The notes under the pieces are model-generated. The model made no database searches, was not told where the DNA came from, and saw only the letters and a program-made list of their open reading frames with translations. The position numbers and the translations under genes were made by a program. From the NCBI RefSeq assembly GCF_022581195.2, contig NC_061474.1, forward strand, positions 4,340,001 through 4,404,000: a stretch of 64,000 nucleotides of DNA. Reading direction: 5' to 3'. This DNA comes from Helicoverpa zea. Its lineage: Eukaryota > Arthropoda > Insecta > Lepidoptera > Noctuidae. Shown here in pieces: positions 22,013 through 34,500 of the stretch. Each line of letters begins with the position of its first letter. Position 1 is the stretch's first letter.

Positions 22013-22938
22013 CCCATGATCGCAAGGAGGTATGGCAGAGCAAACAGCTACACGGACGCTTCTTCGGGGCTCTTCATGGCCCCGATGTAGACTTCAATGC
22101 GTCCGTATCTTGGCTACGCTTCGGTGACTTGTTTGGAGAAACCGAAGGGTTTGTATGTGCAATTATGGACGAAGTTATCCTTACGAATAACTACCGGAGA
22201 TATATCGTGAAAGACGGGACGGTTGACATATGTCGGGCATGTCACCATCCGGGTGAGTCTATCAGACATATTATATCTGGTTGTTCTCGTTTGGCTAATG
22301 GTGAATATTTGCACAGACATAACCAAGTGGCCAAGATTATCCACCAGCAGCTTGCTCTGCAATACAACCTTGTAGACCTTGAGGTACCGTACTACAAGTA
22401 TGCGCCCGACCCAGTTCTCGAAAAGGACCATATCACGTTGTACTGGGATCGATCTATCATCACTGACAGGACTATTGTAGCCAATAAGCCTGATATTGTG
22501 GTGATAGATCGATCAGCACGCCGCGCGATGATAGTCGATGTCGCCGTTCCGCATGACGAGAACCTTGTGAAAGCTGAGAAAGAGAAACAAATAAAGTATC
22601 TCGACTTAGCGCACGAGGTTGTCGCCATGTGGAGTGTCGACACGGCTGTTGTTGTGCCGATTGTCGTTACGGCCAATGGTTTAATAGCCAAGAGCCTCGA
22701 CGAACACCTCAGGAGGCTCTCGTTGGGCGGCTGGATCAAGGGACTGATTCAGAAGGCAGTACTCCTTGATACGGCACGTATTGTGAGGAGGTTTCTGTCT
22801 CTGGGACCCTAACCACCGGTACCTTGGACCCTGTGCCCGATATCGGTGGCAACCTATTTTTTATATTTTTAAATGTTTTTTATTTTTATATTTAATATTT
22901 AAAAATGTAAATTATATGCTTGAAAATAAATAATAAAA
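22013..22938 (+). mobile_element. 5'-truncated R4/Dong-type non-LTR retrotransposon
   Basis: A 926-bp insertion lies between exact 12-bp direct repeats (22001-22012 and 22939-22950). It carries the C-terminal end of the element's single open frame, then a 126-bp 3' untranslated tail ending aaaataaataataaaaa. The reverse transcriptase region is missing because of 5' truncation, as is usual after incomplete target-primed reverse transcription. The insert is visibly more GC-rich than its surroundings. The uninterrupted frame and exact duplication point to a recent insertion. It cannot move on its own. Confidence 0.88.
22015..22812 (+). CDS. C-terminal fragment of R4/Dong-type retrotransposon protein (zinc finger plus restriction-like endonuclease)
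   Basis: The fragment is an uninterrupted 265-codon frame entering from the truncated 5' edge (HDRKEVWQSKQLHGRFFGAL) and ending at TAA 22810-22812. Residues 73-90 give a CX2CX8HX4C finger (CRACHHPGESIRHIISGC). Residues 158-178 give KPDIVVIDRS followed by IVDVAVP, the PD-(D/E)XK-like core of the restriction-like endonuclease of R2/R4/Dong-type elements, followed by a Lys-rich stretch (KAEKEKQIKY). In an intact element this endonuclease nicks target DNA to prime reverse transcription. There is no start codon belonging to the element here; the first internal Met is at residue 51. The fragment has no reverse transcriptase, so no activity is expected. The R4/Dong assignment rests on motif order and wording recognised from that group. 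Confidence 0.85.
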   Translation, partial: HDRKEVWQSKQLHGRFFGALHGPDVDFNASVSWLRFGDLFGETEGFVCAIMDEVILTNNYRRYIVKDGTVDICRACHHPGESIRHIISGCSRLANGEYLHRHNQVAKIIHQQLALQYNLVDLEVPYYKYAPDPVLEKDHITLYWDRSIITDRTIVANKPDIVVIDRSARRAMIVDVAVPHDENLVKAEKEKQIKYLDLAHEVVAMWSVDTAVVVPIVVTANGLIAKSLDEHLRRLSLGGWIKGLIQKAVLLDTARIVRRFLSLGP

Positions 22939-22950
22939 AATGGGTAGTAG
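22939..22950 (+). repeat. Target-site duplication, right copy
   Basis: aatgggtagtag follows the A-rich 3' end of the retrotransposon fragment. One or two leading A bases could belong to the tail instead of the duplication. Confidence 0.82.
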
Positions 22951-24560
22951 AATCATTATGATACGATTTTTTTATATATAAAATTTTGTTATTCAAACAA
23001 TAAATATGTAAGTAGGCAAACAATAAATAAAACAAAAATCGATTTTTCCATTTATATGTTTTAATTGTTAAGTTTTCTAAACTTGATTTATATTAAGTAC
23101 CTAATTAACCTAACTAGAACAGCACCATGACTTTCTTATCTACAGGAGTCTCCAATAACACTAAACTAAAGCTTCTAAAACAAAAGTCTCCTTTGAGCAA
23201 ACAAATACTAAAGAACACGACAAAGTGTTCTTTCATCACAAGATTTGCCAGCATACATTTAGTTGCTAGTTGCTACACTAGGCTTTACCAAATGTTTATC
23301 CCATCTCTTTAATCCTAATCTATGGCCGATCGCTGATGAACGCATACCCACGCCATAATGAGACTAGTGAAACCAGGAACACGTCAATTAGCAGACATTT
23401 TGCCGTTTAATGTTTTTTGCCGCCAAAAAAATATGATTTATGAACAAAGAAAGAAATATGACACTCGTTTTGGCCGTTACAAATTGTCTATGGGTTTTAG
23501 TCTATGATTGTTATGGCTGGGGTTAGTCGATTTGTGGTCAGAACTACTTCATATTAGAAGGGGACCATAAAGTAAGTTTCGAATAAAGCGTTTTGTCAAA
23601 ATTAAGTCTTATTTCAAAAGCTAGGTATTTGTGGTATATTTCATAATACGAGTTACTTAGAGGGCATAAACTAGCTCTACCTAATTATTTAATAGGCAAG
23701 CATTCTGTCAGTTATTTATTTATTTAAATGCTAACTACCACTTAATTATATTGCACATCTTAATTAGACCACAGGCGTTTCAAACCTTTTCCCACATGTT
23801 TAATGAATATACCAAAACTTTTATTTTTACCCCCAAAACACAAATACACACTCTTAAAATCTAATGTAATATTAATCGTCTTTCACATAATTACCTTTAA
23901 CTGTAGGATAAAATCAGTAGAACTCCCTTAACAACTCTATCAACATAATTATACCATTAGTTCGATAATCGGGAACCGATTCGATTCAAACCGAGCGGAG
24001 AAATCTCGCGGTATCGATACCATTTAGACGGTACAACCATATGTGTATACATCACTAGTAATTAAGTCACATTGTAAAGCTACAAATTAATTTGCAGTTG
24101 ATTTTCTAACCTTCTCACGATTTGCAACCTTATGACGAACCTAATAAGGGTGTACAAAGGTTTTGCTAACTGCAGTTTAGTGAAACGATGTCTCCCGCTT
24201 AATTGACTTTGGGAAGGAAATATTTTAGTTCAAAATTCTATTTTGACATTCGTGTTAATCGTCCTCAGGTGTGTCCCGATATTTACGGAATGTGTCATTG
24301 ATACTTTAGCCATCGAGGCATCCATCATTTTTGTGTAATTTTGAACCATATTTAACTCGGTTTCGTCTAACGAATTGGGATAATTTGGTCCCATTGGGTC
24401 ATGTTGCTAATGATTCAATTAGTTCGTTTTTAGTTGCCGTTTCCGTTTCGTATTCATAATAAATCTGTCAAAGAACTACGAAATTGTATTTCAGTTATGA
24501 CTGAAACTAACAAGCTTCAGAATAAACCCGATAAATGATGAAGAAATCAAACGAAACGCC
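22951..24560. other. AT-rich flank without recognisable gene
   Basis: No repeat family, RNA gene or convincing frame was found apart from the DRE-like site at 24010-24021. The 61-codon frame at 23127-23312 has no recognisable features. A short hairpin (aaagaacac/gtgttcttt) lies near 23212-23235. Confidence 0.4.
24010..24021. promoter_or_regulatory. Palindromic DRE-like site (ggTATCGATAcc)
   Basis: The palindrome contains TATCGATA, the insect DNA-replication-related element bound by DREF. It lies in a patch with further ATCG words (ttcgataatcgggaaccgat, tcgattc). An eight-base core can occur by chance in 64 kb, and no promoter is evident next to it. Confidence 0.25.
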
Positions 24561-24905
24561 TTCAAATTACACCAGCTCCTTAGCAGCCAATTTTGCCAAA
24601 CAACCGAATGTCGGACAAAAACCGCATTCGACTACAACAATCGACTAATTACGGCAATCTCTCATCATGTCAATGTCCGCCATATTTGTGGCCATTAAAA
24701 AAGTGTTGCCATCACCGCGCAGGCGTGGTTCGACAAAAAGCACCTATTTGTTCGATTTTCAAATGGAATTTTAATCGACGCGAGATAAAACTTTTTGCGC
24801 GGCTACTGGCCGGTTTCCCTTAAAATATTCCGCGAAAGCCCTTTATCGTTCCGTTAATTTTGAACGCAAAATGGCTTCTTTCGTCCGCCATTTTGAGGTT
24901 GAGTA
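24560..24905. promoter_or_regulatory. Candidate regulatory island upstream of the homeobox exon
   Basis: About 340 bases are richer in GC and CpG than the flanks, with words such as aaaccgcattcgactacaac, caatcgactaattacggcaa and catcaccgcgcaggcgtggt. The TAAT core in gactaattacgg is homeodomain-compatible. The 76-codon frame inside it uses a non-ATG start and looks like chance. No repeat family was recognised. Confidence 0.3.
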
Positions 24906-27680
24906 AAAAATTGGCGCGCTTTATACTTACATTAGGCTGCGTGAAAACATGAGCATTATTGAAAATATTTTCTTAGTATAATTTAAGTAAATACCTGCCT
25001 AGTACATAAGTCAGGGTTAGTTAATACTTGTTAAAACTATCTTATCCTGTAATCTGATTTTACATTCCAAATAAAAATATGTAGCCTAAAATACCTTCAT
25101 GGTCCGATTGCTCTAAGTTTTTTATCTCTTCTTAGGCCCCATTATTTCCATTCTTTGATATCACTAAAACTTAACCGAACTAGCGCAGCACATCCTTTAG
25201 TCAGTTCTACCAACATAAGAGCACAAAAGACTACCAACATAAAGATATCATTAAAATCTCCTTTTCTATGTTATTCTCGACAAAAGTTTCTGTGCTTGTT
25301 ATGACAGTATTTACAAAGCTTTGTGCAAAGTCTAGAATAGACGCTTTGTTCGTATCTACTTACTTTAGTTCTCAATGCGTACCTACTATCTGCTTTCTTA
25401 GTTAGATCAAAGGAATAGTACGAGTATAATGGTCCAAGTGTTGTTTTGCAGATTTTTTGATTAGATTATTTTGGAAGATGTTTAAGTACCTCGCCTATTT
25501 GAGAATTTGAAAGAATGGGGCTAAGGGTGTGCCTAGAATCGTGCTTAGTTCGTGTAATAAGTCCTTGCCTATTGCTTGTGATTTAAATATTCTTGGCATA
25601 TTATAGATATACATTCACCATTACCTTAAAGTTATCTAACATAATTATTTTAAATCCCAATACTTACGAATACCTCTCAGATTTTGCAGCCAGAAGCATC
25701 ATTCACTTTTGCAATTTACCAACTTTTTCAGAACCATTCATACTCCATTATTCTCATTCATTGTTTAGCCTGCACAGACAGTTGCAGTTTTACGGGCTAG
25801 CCCATATTTTATGGGCTCTTACTTCTACAGTGATGGTCGGTTTCTACAAAGGCGGGAGGCGTGTCGGTCATTCATTAGAAACAAATTCGTTTATATTGTG
25901 TCCTTTGTACAGAAGGATCGTCGCTCTGTCTAAGATATTTGAGAAGACCACTTGAATTCAGTGTAGTATATGTAAGGTTGTAGAGGTAGATGAAGATTTT
26001 GGTATATGGCTTGTGCTTATGAAAGTGAAGAAGCGAGAAGAAGGAGCAAACTTATGTAGGTACGTCTTTTGTTGAATCCAAAAGTAAATATTTAAATAAT
26101 CTGTTAGCATGTTTGATTTTAAGTCTAAGGTTAATAATTTATCTAATGCTTTTAAAATTATTTCATGTAAAGATAGATTTTCACAAATTAGTGATTATTT
26201 CAACAAAACCATGTTTTTATAATATAAACAACAGTTATCTCCTATGAACCTCCTAACCTCCGCAGAGGTAAAATATTGTAGAAAATCCTTCTACGAACCC
26301 AGCATTTACTGCGCACAGTCTAAAAACGATCAGTGCAAGAGCCCACCACATGGCGCCAACTTCACGGTACAAATGAATTATGACAGAAAATAGCCCCAAT
26401 TCATATATTATTTCACGCCCACGCTCAAAGAATATTCTAATGACTACCGAAACTCGGTCTATTGTGAACAACAGATGATTCTGAGTTGCTTTCAAATATT
26501 GCAAACGGTTTGCCAAAAGAATTATTTAAATACCGAATCGAATTGCTGATTTTTGTTTCGATGTTTCGATTTTCAGTTCTTTTTTTCTTTTGTTGGTGTT
26601 AAGTTTAATGGTAGAAACTGAGAGTTTTGTGTTATGAGTAACAGTTTTTGAAGTATCCTAGGTAATCGAAATTAATTTAATATAGTTACAAATGTTAAAA
26701 AGTAAACTGGTAAAGCCACTTTACACACACCAGGAGAGAGAAATGAAAACCACCGTTTCTTAGATTCAGGAGGAATCGAAAGGAATGAGATGCTTTGATG
26801 ACTGGCTAAAATAAAGCATTATTATTTCAATTTAGAAACAGATACTAGTCAAAGAAACTATAACTTTAATGAACACTCCAAAATATTAAACCTATGATTC
26901 CCATAAATCTCTAAAAGATGAACACTCAAGACAGATTTCAACCGCCAACTTTCTTACCAACAGCTGGTACTCAAGCCGTCATTATACGAATTCTATTACT
27001 TTACACGATTTATGTCAAAACCTATTCATGGTAACCACAATAGTGTTTTGGTGGTACTTCAAGGTGGTCCTTTTGTCCATCTTGTGGTCAAAAGGACCCA
27101 CTGTGCAATATAAGTCGAATTAGTTATCTTTGTTCGACGAGCAGGTGTCAGATTTGTGCAAGGCACGGGTCATTATTCGATCATTGTGGAGTTTTTAATA
27201 ACCTCTTACGTTTGTGAGTGAGTGGAAATAGTGCGCGTGTGGTTTTGATTTCTGGGAAGAGTAATTTCGGGGTATAGGATTTAGACCATTTATTGGCATT
27301 TGGATCACTAAGAACTCATTGACACTTCACTTGAACATAGGAAGACATCTATAATACAGAGAGAGTACAAAATAAAGTATGCAGCAACTTTGGTAACAAG
27401 ATCCTTCATTCTAGTCAATCGCTTTGGAAAAAAACAACGGTAGACATAAATATGTTATTTGCTGACATCACCATATCATAAAAAAGTAATCAGCGGCGAT
27501 GTAGCTGGAAATAATGCTAGATTTTGAAAAGGGCTCGTAGGAATCTAGTACACTACTAATCGATTGACTCTACGCACGTATCCCATGTCACAGCTTCTAC
27601 CATCTTCACCACACAAGTCAAAGGAACCCCTAATCAGTAACAACCTAACTACCTCTTAGATAAACAAATACTAAAAACAA
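24906..27680. other. AT-rich flank with two unassigned medium frames
   Basis: The interval holds a 120-codon plus-strand frame at 25593-25955 and an 88-codon minus-strand frame at 26253-26516, neither recognised and both lacking an ATG at the start. A short hairpin (ggtccttttg at 27066-27075 against caaaaggacc at 27089-27098) is also present. Nothing else is identifiable. Confidence 0.35.
26253..26516 (-). other. Unrecognised 88-codon frame, protein-like composition
   Basis: The frame encodes a mixed hydrophobic and charged segment (TIDRVSVVIRIFFERGREII, YELGLFSVIIHLYREVGAMW, WALALIVFRLC). That looks more protein-like than the usual chance frames here. It opens with TTG; the first ATG is at residue 55. 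It could be a decayed gene or element fragment, or chance. No family is recognised and no splice structure is proposed. Confidence 0.15.
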
Positions 27681-27684
27681 AGAT

Positions 27685-27775
27685 CATGAAGGCATGCGCG
27701 GGCGCCGGCTGACAAACAACCGGCCATGCGACGAGTGCGCCTTTGAGTCGCCGCCGCGCCGTCACTAGACCAAAT
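27685..27775. promoter_or_regulatory. Very GC-rich spot in AT-rich flank
   Basis: ggcatgcgcgggcgccggct, aaccggccatgcgacgagtg and gagtcgccgccgcgccgtca occur within 90 bases. The spot is small, CpG-dense and not part of any repeat I recognise. It may be a CpG-rich regulatory element or an unannotated first exon or promoter. No ATG frame of useful length was found. Confidence 0.25.
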
Positions 27776-28839
27776 ACAAGGAGTTTCTGTTCATGTATGC
27801 CGATCTAAAGGTGTTTGTGGGGTCGGAAAAGGGGTGTTGGCTTTTGCAAAAATGGTATTTGATCTTTGTAATCCATTTGGTGCTTGTTTGCGAAAACTAA
27901 AATAAAATCGGGACATGGGTTCCTACATGGGGTATCTTATCGTGTCGTTATCGTGAGGAATCGAAATTCACCCTGTTTAACTGCAGAATTCGGCATAGGA
28001 GCATTTCGTACCTTCTATATTAGCCTTACATACTAAAATGCTGTCGTTATCATCACAATTATTTATGATTATTAACTTTTTTTAGTTACCTTTTCTATTT
28101 CTTCAACGCCATATCACCATATTTCTTCAAACTCCTCACACATCAACTTAATCCTATCTGCCTCAATTCTCGCCTTCCATACACTCGCACATCCAGCTAC
28201 ACATCTCAGTACATATCGTGTATTGATTTCACTTGCATATCGTCGACAACAGATATCGGTTATTAGTACGTCGACGTTCGTGAGACATACAGACTGGTAG
28301 ATAGTTCTAGATATACATATAAAGCGGTGCAGACAAGCTCTCTATTGAAAGCTATTTGTCGCTATAACTTGGTTCTGGGCTGCAAGACAATTTGTGATAC
28401 GAAATTGAGTTGCAGCTTCGAAGATCATCACTTTGTCGTACCTACTAGAATTCTGTCTGACTGCTTACTCGAACTTTGCATGAGATCTATTATGGGACCT
28501 CTGACCAGTGATGCAAGTGGACCTAAAATAGTAAATAGGTAGTTTTGAGTTGTGAAAATTCACTATCCTGTAATTAAATTCTCTAGAATCCCAAAAGTGT
28601 TTTCACGAGACAAGTAATAATAAATACGTGAGTACTACATTTGCAAAAAACATCACCACAAGACATTTCACCAACAATAAACCGACTTAACAAGACAAAC
28701 AGACAAACAGTTTCGCCATCAAGCGAACATTCAAGTCAAGCGCACTACGCAAGTACATACGTCTCTGACGCTGTCAAACAAAACACGTGTGGGGGGAATA
28801 ATTAAAGAAATCCGTGTGGTATTTAATTGATGACAAATA

Positions 28840-28935
28840 TTGGTCGTCACGGCAATTAGGAGGCTGGAGGCACCGTGACCCGACGACGCCGGAGATCGGA
28901 CGACTGACCGCCGCTTGATGACGCGAACACTTTGG
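28840..28935. other. GC-rich spot with short inverted repeat
   Basis: gtcacgg at about 28853 and its complement ccgtgac at about 28873 flank caattaggaggctggaggca. They are followed by ccgacgacgccggagatcgg. The minus-strand 104-codon frame covering it is not recognised. Confidence 0.25.
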
Positions 28936-30124
28936 ACTTGTTAATACAAAATCCTTGGACTCTTCCATAGAAGTAGCAAATACGTTAGTTATTTTCTTTT
29001 TTTGGATTTTGGTTTGCAATTGTTTTTTATTCCTATAGATTGAGTATAGTTGAGTGTCCCTTATTAAATTCTTAATGTTGGAGTTCATTTATTTTGAAAC
29101 TGAAGGTTCTTAAATGATCAGTATTAAGAAGGAAATAATTACCTAGAAGTGTTTTCTGGTTCTCCGTATTTAAATTATTATTACTTTATAGTATATATTT
29201 ACTTGTGTACGATTACTCATTATAGGTACAACGATTTATTACTCGTTGAATTAAAATATCGTATGTAAACAGATTTTTTACCATAAGTATAGATATTTTA
29301 TCGTATTTTAAAAATCGGTAACTTTACCCAAGTCTCCCTTTTACAAAAATAGTATTTTTATCAATTCAACGTCTTTCTTACAAAAACTTAACTAGCTACG
29401 CACATAAAGTTATTTATGAACGAATTCAACGTTACAATCGAAAATGCAATTAACGTATACAGAATTAACTTTACAGCAAAAGTTTTAATGAAACTATTGA
29501 ATATTCAGAATCGATTGCAAATATTCAATAAACGAGTGAATGAGATGTTCAATAGACTTTTAATGGTCTATTAATAAGTTATTAATGCAGTTCATTCATT
29601 ATATCATTCACTCAGGCAAACTAAAGACATTAACTTTACTTTATTGACTAAACGATTATTAAAACTATTTAATATTCTGTACAAATTACGGCTCAAAGTA
29701 TTAATAGTAAATATATTCGTGAATAAATTAATGTAGAACAATAAAATACATTAAAACAGACAAGTCTATAGTTTAAGTGGTTATTCAATGTAGTATTTTC
29801 GCCTAATGAACTATGCGATCAATTAGACAATTATTAATAGCCGTGTCGAAGCATTATTATTAAAATAAATAAACCCTTTCGACTTATGGACTCGTCGATA
29901 TTATTATTTACTGTTGAGATATTTTTAAAAAGCATCGCAAGATGGCTTCTTTTCTTTGGTCCTTCGAGTTGTTTGTAGGTGGTGTTTTTTATCGATACGA
30001 AGAAGCGAACATTTATGACGTTAGGTACTACACTATTATACAGCCTGTATGATCATCCGCATCGCTATCTTTATTAAAACATGGAGTTTGATCAATTTTA
30101 GTCGTAAAAACTGCTAAATTGCTC

Positions 30125-30200
30125 GTAGGGTCCCGAGTTCAATTCCTGGATAAGTTCGAGACATCGTTAGGCTCAATCGATAAAACACCAAAGTAAAATA
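30125..30200 (+). repeat. Possible tRNA-derived SINE fragment (B-box-like)
   Basis: gggtcccgagttcaattcct contains gagttcaattcc (30135-30146), close to the pol III B-box. It is followed by a stretch like ttcgagacatcgttaggctc and aaaacaccaaag. No A-box or cloverleaf is evident. Confidence 0.3.
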
Positions 30201-30789
30201 TTTTTACTTTACACACCACCAATCACCTTTTAGTAAATAGGTTGCCAATTAAAACGGTATGGAAAACCACATCAAAATATAACAAGGCACTATAAAACCC
30301 ACAAAATAAGCACGAATTCCATGAAAATAACGGTAAAACCATGTGGGTAAACGTTATGGGGTATACTCAGTCCGCTATAAACACTAAATCGATGGTGTGC
30401 CATATAATTATAACGCCATAAGGAAACTACGAGCTACGATTGATCACTTAATACCATCGCCCATTACATATGGGATAGGGTAGAGGTACACTGAAGGATT
30501 ATATTTTTGGCTTATTTTTTTTTTTTAACTAACTTTTTAATAGATTTAATGGACTTGTCTAAGGGCCGATTTTTCAATCATCAGTTAACTTTTATTCAAT
30601 GAATAAATATGGCGATTTGACATGTTTTCTATATAAAAGTCAAAACGTCGAACATATTCTTCAGATAAAAGTTGTGCCGCAATTTAAAAATCAGCCCTTA
30701 TAGTAAGATTCTTTGAGGTTTGTCATCTGTAATGATTTGTATGATAGTGAACTGATAAATCAAATTTAAGCATCATGATTTGTCTAAGG

Positions 30790-30990
30790 ACGCTGCCGGT
30801 TTCACCAGCGTCCCGAAGGAACTACGTTTCACACATGGATAAGAAGTAGCCTATGTGTTATTCTACTCTTACTGACAAGTGTACCTACAGTGACTTTCAT
30901 CAAAATCCACCGTAACCGAAAATTGCTTTGAAGGAGCTTACTTCATACCTTTTCACCTTCGTCAAATGAGTGACCACAAACTTTAGCTTA
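30790..30990 (+). repeat. Degraded lepidopteran interspersed repeat
   Basis: ccggtttcaccagcgtcccg, ataagaagtagcctatgtgt and tttcatcaaaatccaccgta follow the block order of the copy at 4030-4220 in the same sense. It is noncoding and clearly diverged. Confidence 0.55.
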
Positions 30991-31382
30991 TTTTATTATA
31001 TGAATAACCTACATCCAACCCATAATTACAATAAACCCATATAAGGAGCATCACGTGATGAATGACAGAATTGGCTTGAAGTCATAATTCTTACTCGTCT
31101 GTAAATAAATTCTTCCACAATTACTCCATTTTAACCGCAACGTACAATTACTTGATAACTCACTATCTATTTTATTCATAAAATGACTTCATTGTAAACC
31201 TGTTTGTTACTATTTTTTGTCAATTTTTCCTTAATGTCGTCACTGTTTGTATTTTGCGGTAATTTGGTCGTCGTTGTATCTACCTATGTTTAATTTTTGA
31301 ATAACAATACACTTACCTACACTTATTAAATTTTTCGTTCATGTTTATGATAATTAATGTTATATAAAAAGAAAAACATTTT

Positions 31383-31560
31383 TTTTGTTCTGTTTGTTAG
31401 TTTGTTACCTTAAGGGCTTCGAAACAACTGAACAGGTTTGAAACATTCTATCACAGTTACTTAACTACCCCGGTAGACATAGGCTATGTCACTTCATATT
31501 GAAACGAACAGTAGGTATAATTTATCTGGATACCAAACTTATTTTTGAGAATAAAAATAT
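31383..31560 (-). repeat. Degraded lepidopteran interspersed repeat, reverse sense
   Basis: The run tttgttctgtttgttagttt, cgaaacaactgaacaggttt and ccccggtagacataggctat is the reverse-sense form of the family seen at 30790 and 14865. The two neighbouring copies, at 30790 and here, lie in opposite orientations about 400 bp apart. Confidence 0.5.
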
Positions 31561-31589
31561 TGCAAAATTCGTTTTTCGCCTCATTTTGC

Positions 31590-34500
31590 CTTCACTTTTT
31601 TTACAAATTCTCACCTCAGTTTAGCTTACTAAACCCTTCTGTTTCTTACCAATAAAAAACCTCTCATTATTAACATAATTTTAACCCCAAAAAATTATCT
31701 TTAATTTACCCCATTGTGTCCCCACCTTATCCCTCACATGACACGGTGTTTTCATCGCAAATTGCTCATCAATGCCAGCGCGTCGAATTTTATGTTGTCT
31801 AACAACCGCGATGAGCTAGAAAATTAACTATTTGCCAGGCATAGCCGCGGCGTGTTAATAGCGTGTTTTATAGGTACCTAGGTGTGCTGTCGTGCGCTTG
31901 AACTGAATGGATCAGTTCGATCGAAATGTTTGGCTTACATGTTTAGAAATTTGTGTAATACTATAGTCGAGCTGATATCTCCTTTTTTTAAAGTCGGTAA
32001 AATTATTTGAAATGTTATTGAAAATACTGTATGTAACCTAATATTTTGGCTCACCCATCGATCACCATCTCTTCGGCAGCAGCTTGTTGACTGAGATAAT
32101 TACTTCACGCAGTCATATAAAATCTGATAGTGTTGTTCAGTCCTTTCCTCATAGCCGATAATCTTTTAATTTTTAAAAATCCATTAAAATGTAGGTATAT
32201 CTATTTTCTGAAGACAAACTAGGTAGTCAAACCATGTTAAGAATCTGTACCTAGTCATTTGTAACTTCGCAAAACAAATTAAATGACTTCATATTTGTGG
32301 TCAAACACACCTTTTTACTAAGTTCTATTTTTCATTATTGAACTACAATTAGGTACTATTATTACAACGATTCCATTAAATGCATTATTAATGGAATTGT
32401 GGTATGCAAAATTGCAGGAAAATAACTTAATTCAATTACTCAATTACTGCGAGTTAGTTACCTATGCAATTATTATCTTCTATGTAAGCATGCATAAACT
32501 AAAGCTGAAAAATGCATTCTTAACTAGATCTATCTCAACGATACATTTGATAAATGTACATAAAGTTTTAAAAACATACACTCGGTTTTTTACAGGCGAC
32601 AAAAACTTGATCCGCGGTTTCCATAGTCCTCATTTATACTACCAAAATATACCTATAGTTGTCAATTGATTTCTGTCACTCAACCACGTTGCCGCACAGA
32701 ACACAGCGAAAAATTTGCTAGTGTGATAACGCTGAGATTTGAAGAATTGAAGCCTAAAAATTACCTTATTTACTTTTCTCCAAATCTCATGAGAACAAAA
32801 AACCTCGTAAACGTCATTGCTCAAACCATAAAACCAAAATTAATGACTTCCTAATCAGCCTTTAACAACGCTAACATTTCATTAGGCCCATCACTGTTTC
32901 TCACACCAAATTCGAAAAACTCAATATACGAGAGAAAATCAAGAATGACAGCTTACAAAGAAACTGTGGTGCATCAGAAAATGCTCTAATTCCCTTAAGC
33001 GATGCTAATAGTCCCTGTAACAGGGTTCAGGTCTTCACAAATGTACCCAGTTAAGGTAGTTAGCACTTTACGGTGGGAAATATTGTCTTCACATCGATTT
33101 TATAGAGTAAAGGGACTTACAAAAGGTTTGTTGAGCTGTGCGGTAGGCTACTTACTGCGAATTTCAAGAAACTGTCTTCTTATTTATTGGCTTACTTAGT
33201 ATTTTGACTTCCTATTCTTGACAGTCCCAAATTCCTATCTCTACTAAGCGAATCCACAGATGAATAGGTTTATGAAATACGGCGTAAAGATAGATGTAAG
33301 TTAACCCAGAATCTATTGCTATTTAAAAATATTCAAGTAAGTACAACAGTTAGTGATTGCCACTCTCACTACTTCATAGTTACTTAAATTAAGAGTTAAG
33401 TCTGAGAACAATTCTTACAAAGTGTTGATTTAGGATTTAGTTTGTAAGGCCATTCTGTCGCATTCGGTCATAGATCTGTAATTACAGTTTTTAGGTAAGA
33501 TTTACAAAAAAATAGTTTAGCAATGTACAGTTGTAGCCTACGGTTTTATCTGCTGAAACTGAATTTCATAATATTTAACGTTTTACAAAGAAAAGCTTAC
33601 AAAATTATTACCCAAACATAACGGACAAAAATCCTTTGGCAATGCATACATTTTCATTTATATAATGTGGGAAAGCCGCACGGGAAACTTGCAACGGAAG
33701 AAACTTGTAGAGGCCGCTAATGTTCTACAGTTCCATTCTGAACATACATCCTATACCGACGTAATAGAGAGCTTCCTATTGCTTAGGGTATGCACACACG
33801 AGCCGATTTTTTATTGGAACCGATGAAGAAGAAGTTGGTGTGGTATTCAGAGAGCATAGCAAAATTGATAAACTGTGAAACTAGATAAAAAGATACAGAC
33901 TTAATAAGTGGATTATGTTATAAAATCTGATGATGGAATAAAACACACTTCGACATACAAAAACTGACGACAATAGGTTCACTTCTTATTCTTATATTTC
34001 TATAAATAACGTTACAACACTGGGGGGCTATAAAGAAAGTTCGTATCAATCTCTTTAGATCTTAATATCTTTAAAGATGTCATTAAAACTTTTCATTAGT
34101 CACCAACGCCACTTTCAGCCAAAAAAAAAACAATCCGTATTCTCACCTCTTAGGAAATCAAACATGGCGCACATAGGCAAGTACTAGACAAGTGTAAACT
34201 TAAGGTAAATTACATTAGCAAATTGTGTAAACTAACGCCAAATGCTGTGAGAATAATGTATGGGAAATGAAGAGGTTCGGAGTTCGTGAGGAAACAGTGG
34301 AGAAGGTTTGATTGATAGCCGTGAGAAAGTAGCTTTAGTAATTACTGTTGATTAGGAATGGTTCAGAGCGGTTACAGAAGTTAGACACAGTAAAAATGGT
34401 GTCACAATTCATTTCTAAAACAATATGTTTGAAAAGGGCACATAAAAGGCAAAAGCTATGTATTTCAAAGATGTATTCTAAAACGACTAAGGGAGATCTT

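Noticed and set aside
22114..22431. 105-codon minus-strand frame
   Set aside because: It is also antisense to the retrotransposon frame and has no motifs.
22392..22739. 115-codon minus-strand frame
   Set aside because: It is antisense to the retrotransposon endonuclease frame, which has recognisable motifs on the plus strand.
25593..25955. 120-codon plus-strand frame
   Set aside because: It has a non-ATG start and low-complexity AT-derived residues at the N-terminus, with no recognisable domain; a frame this long is possible by chance in a window of this size and composition.
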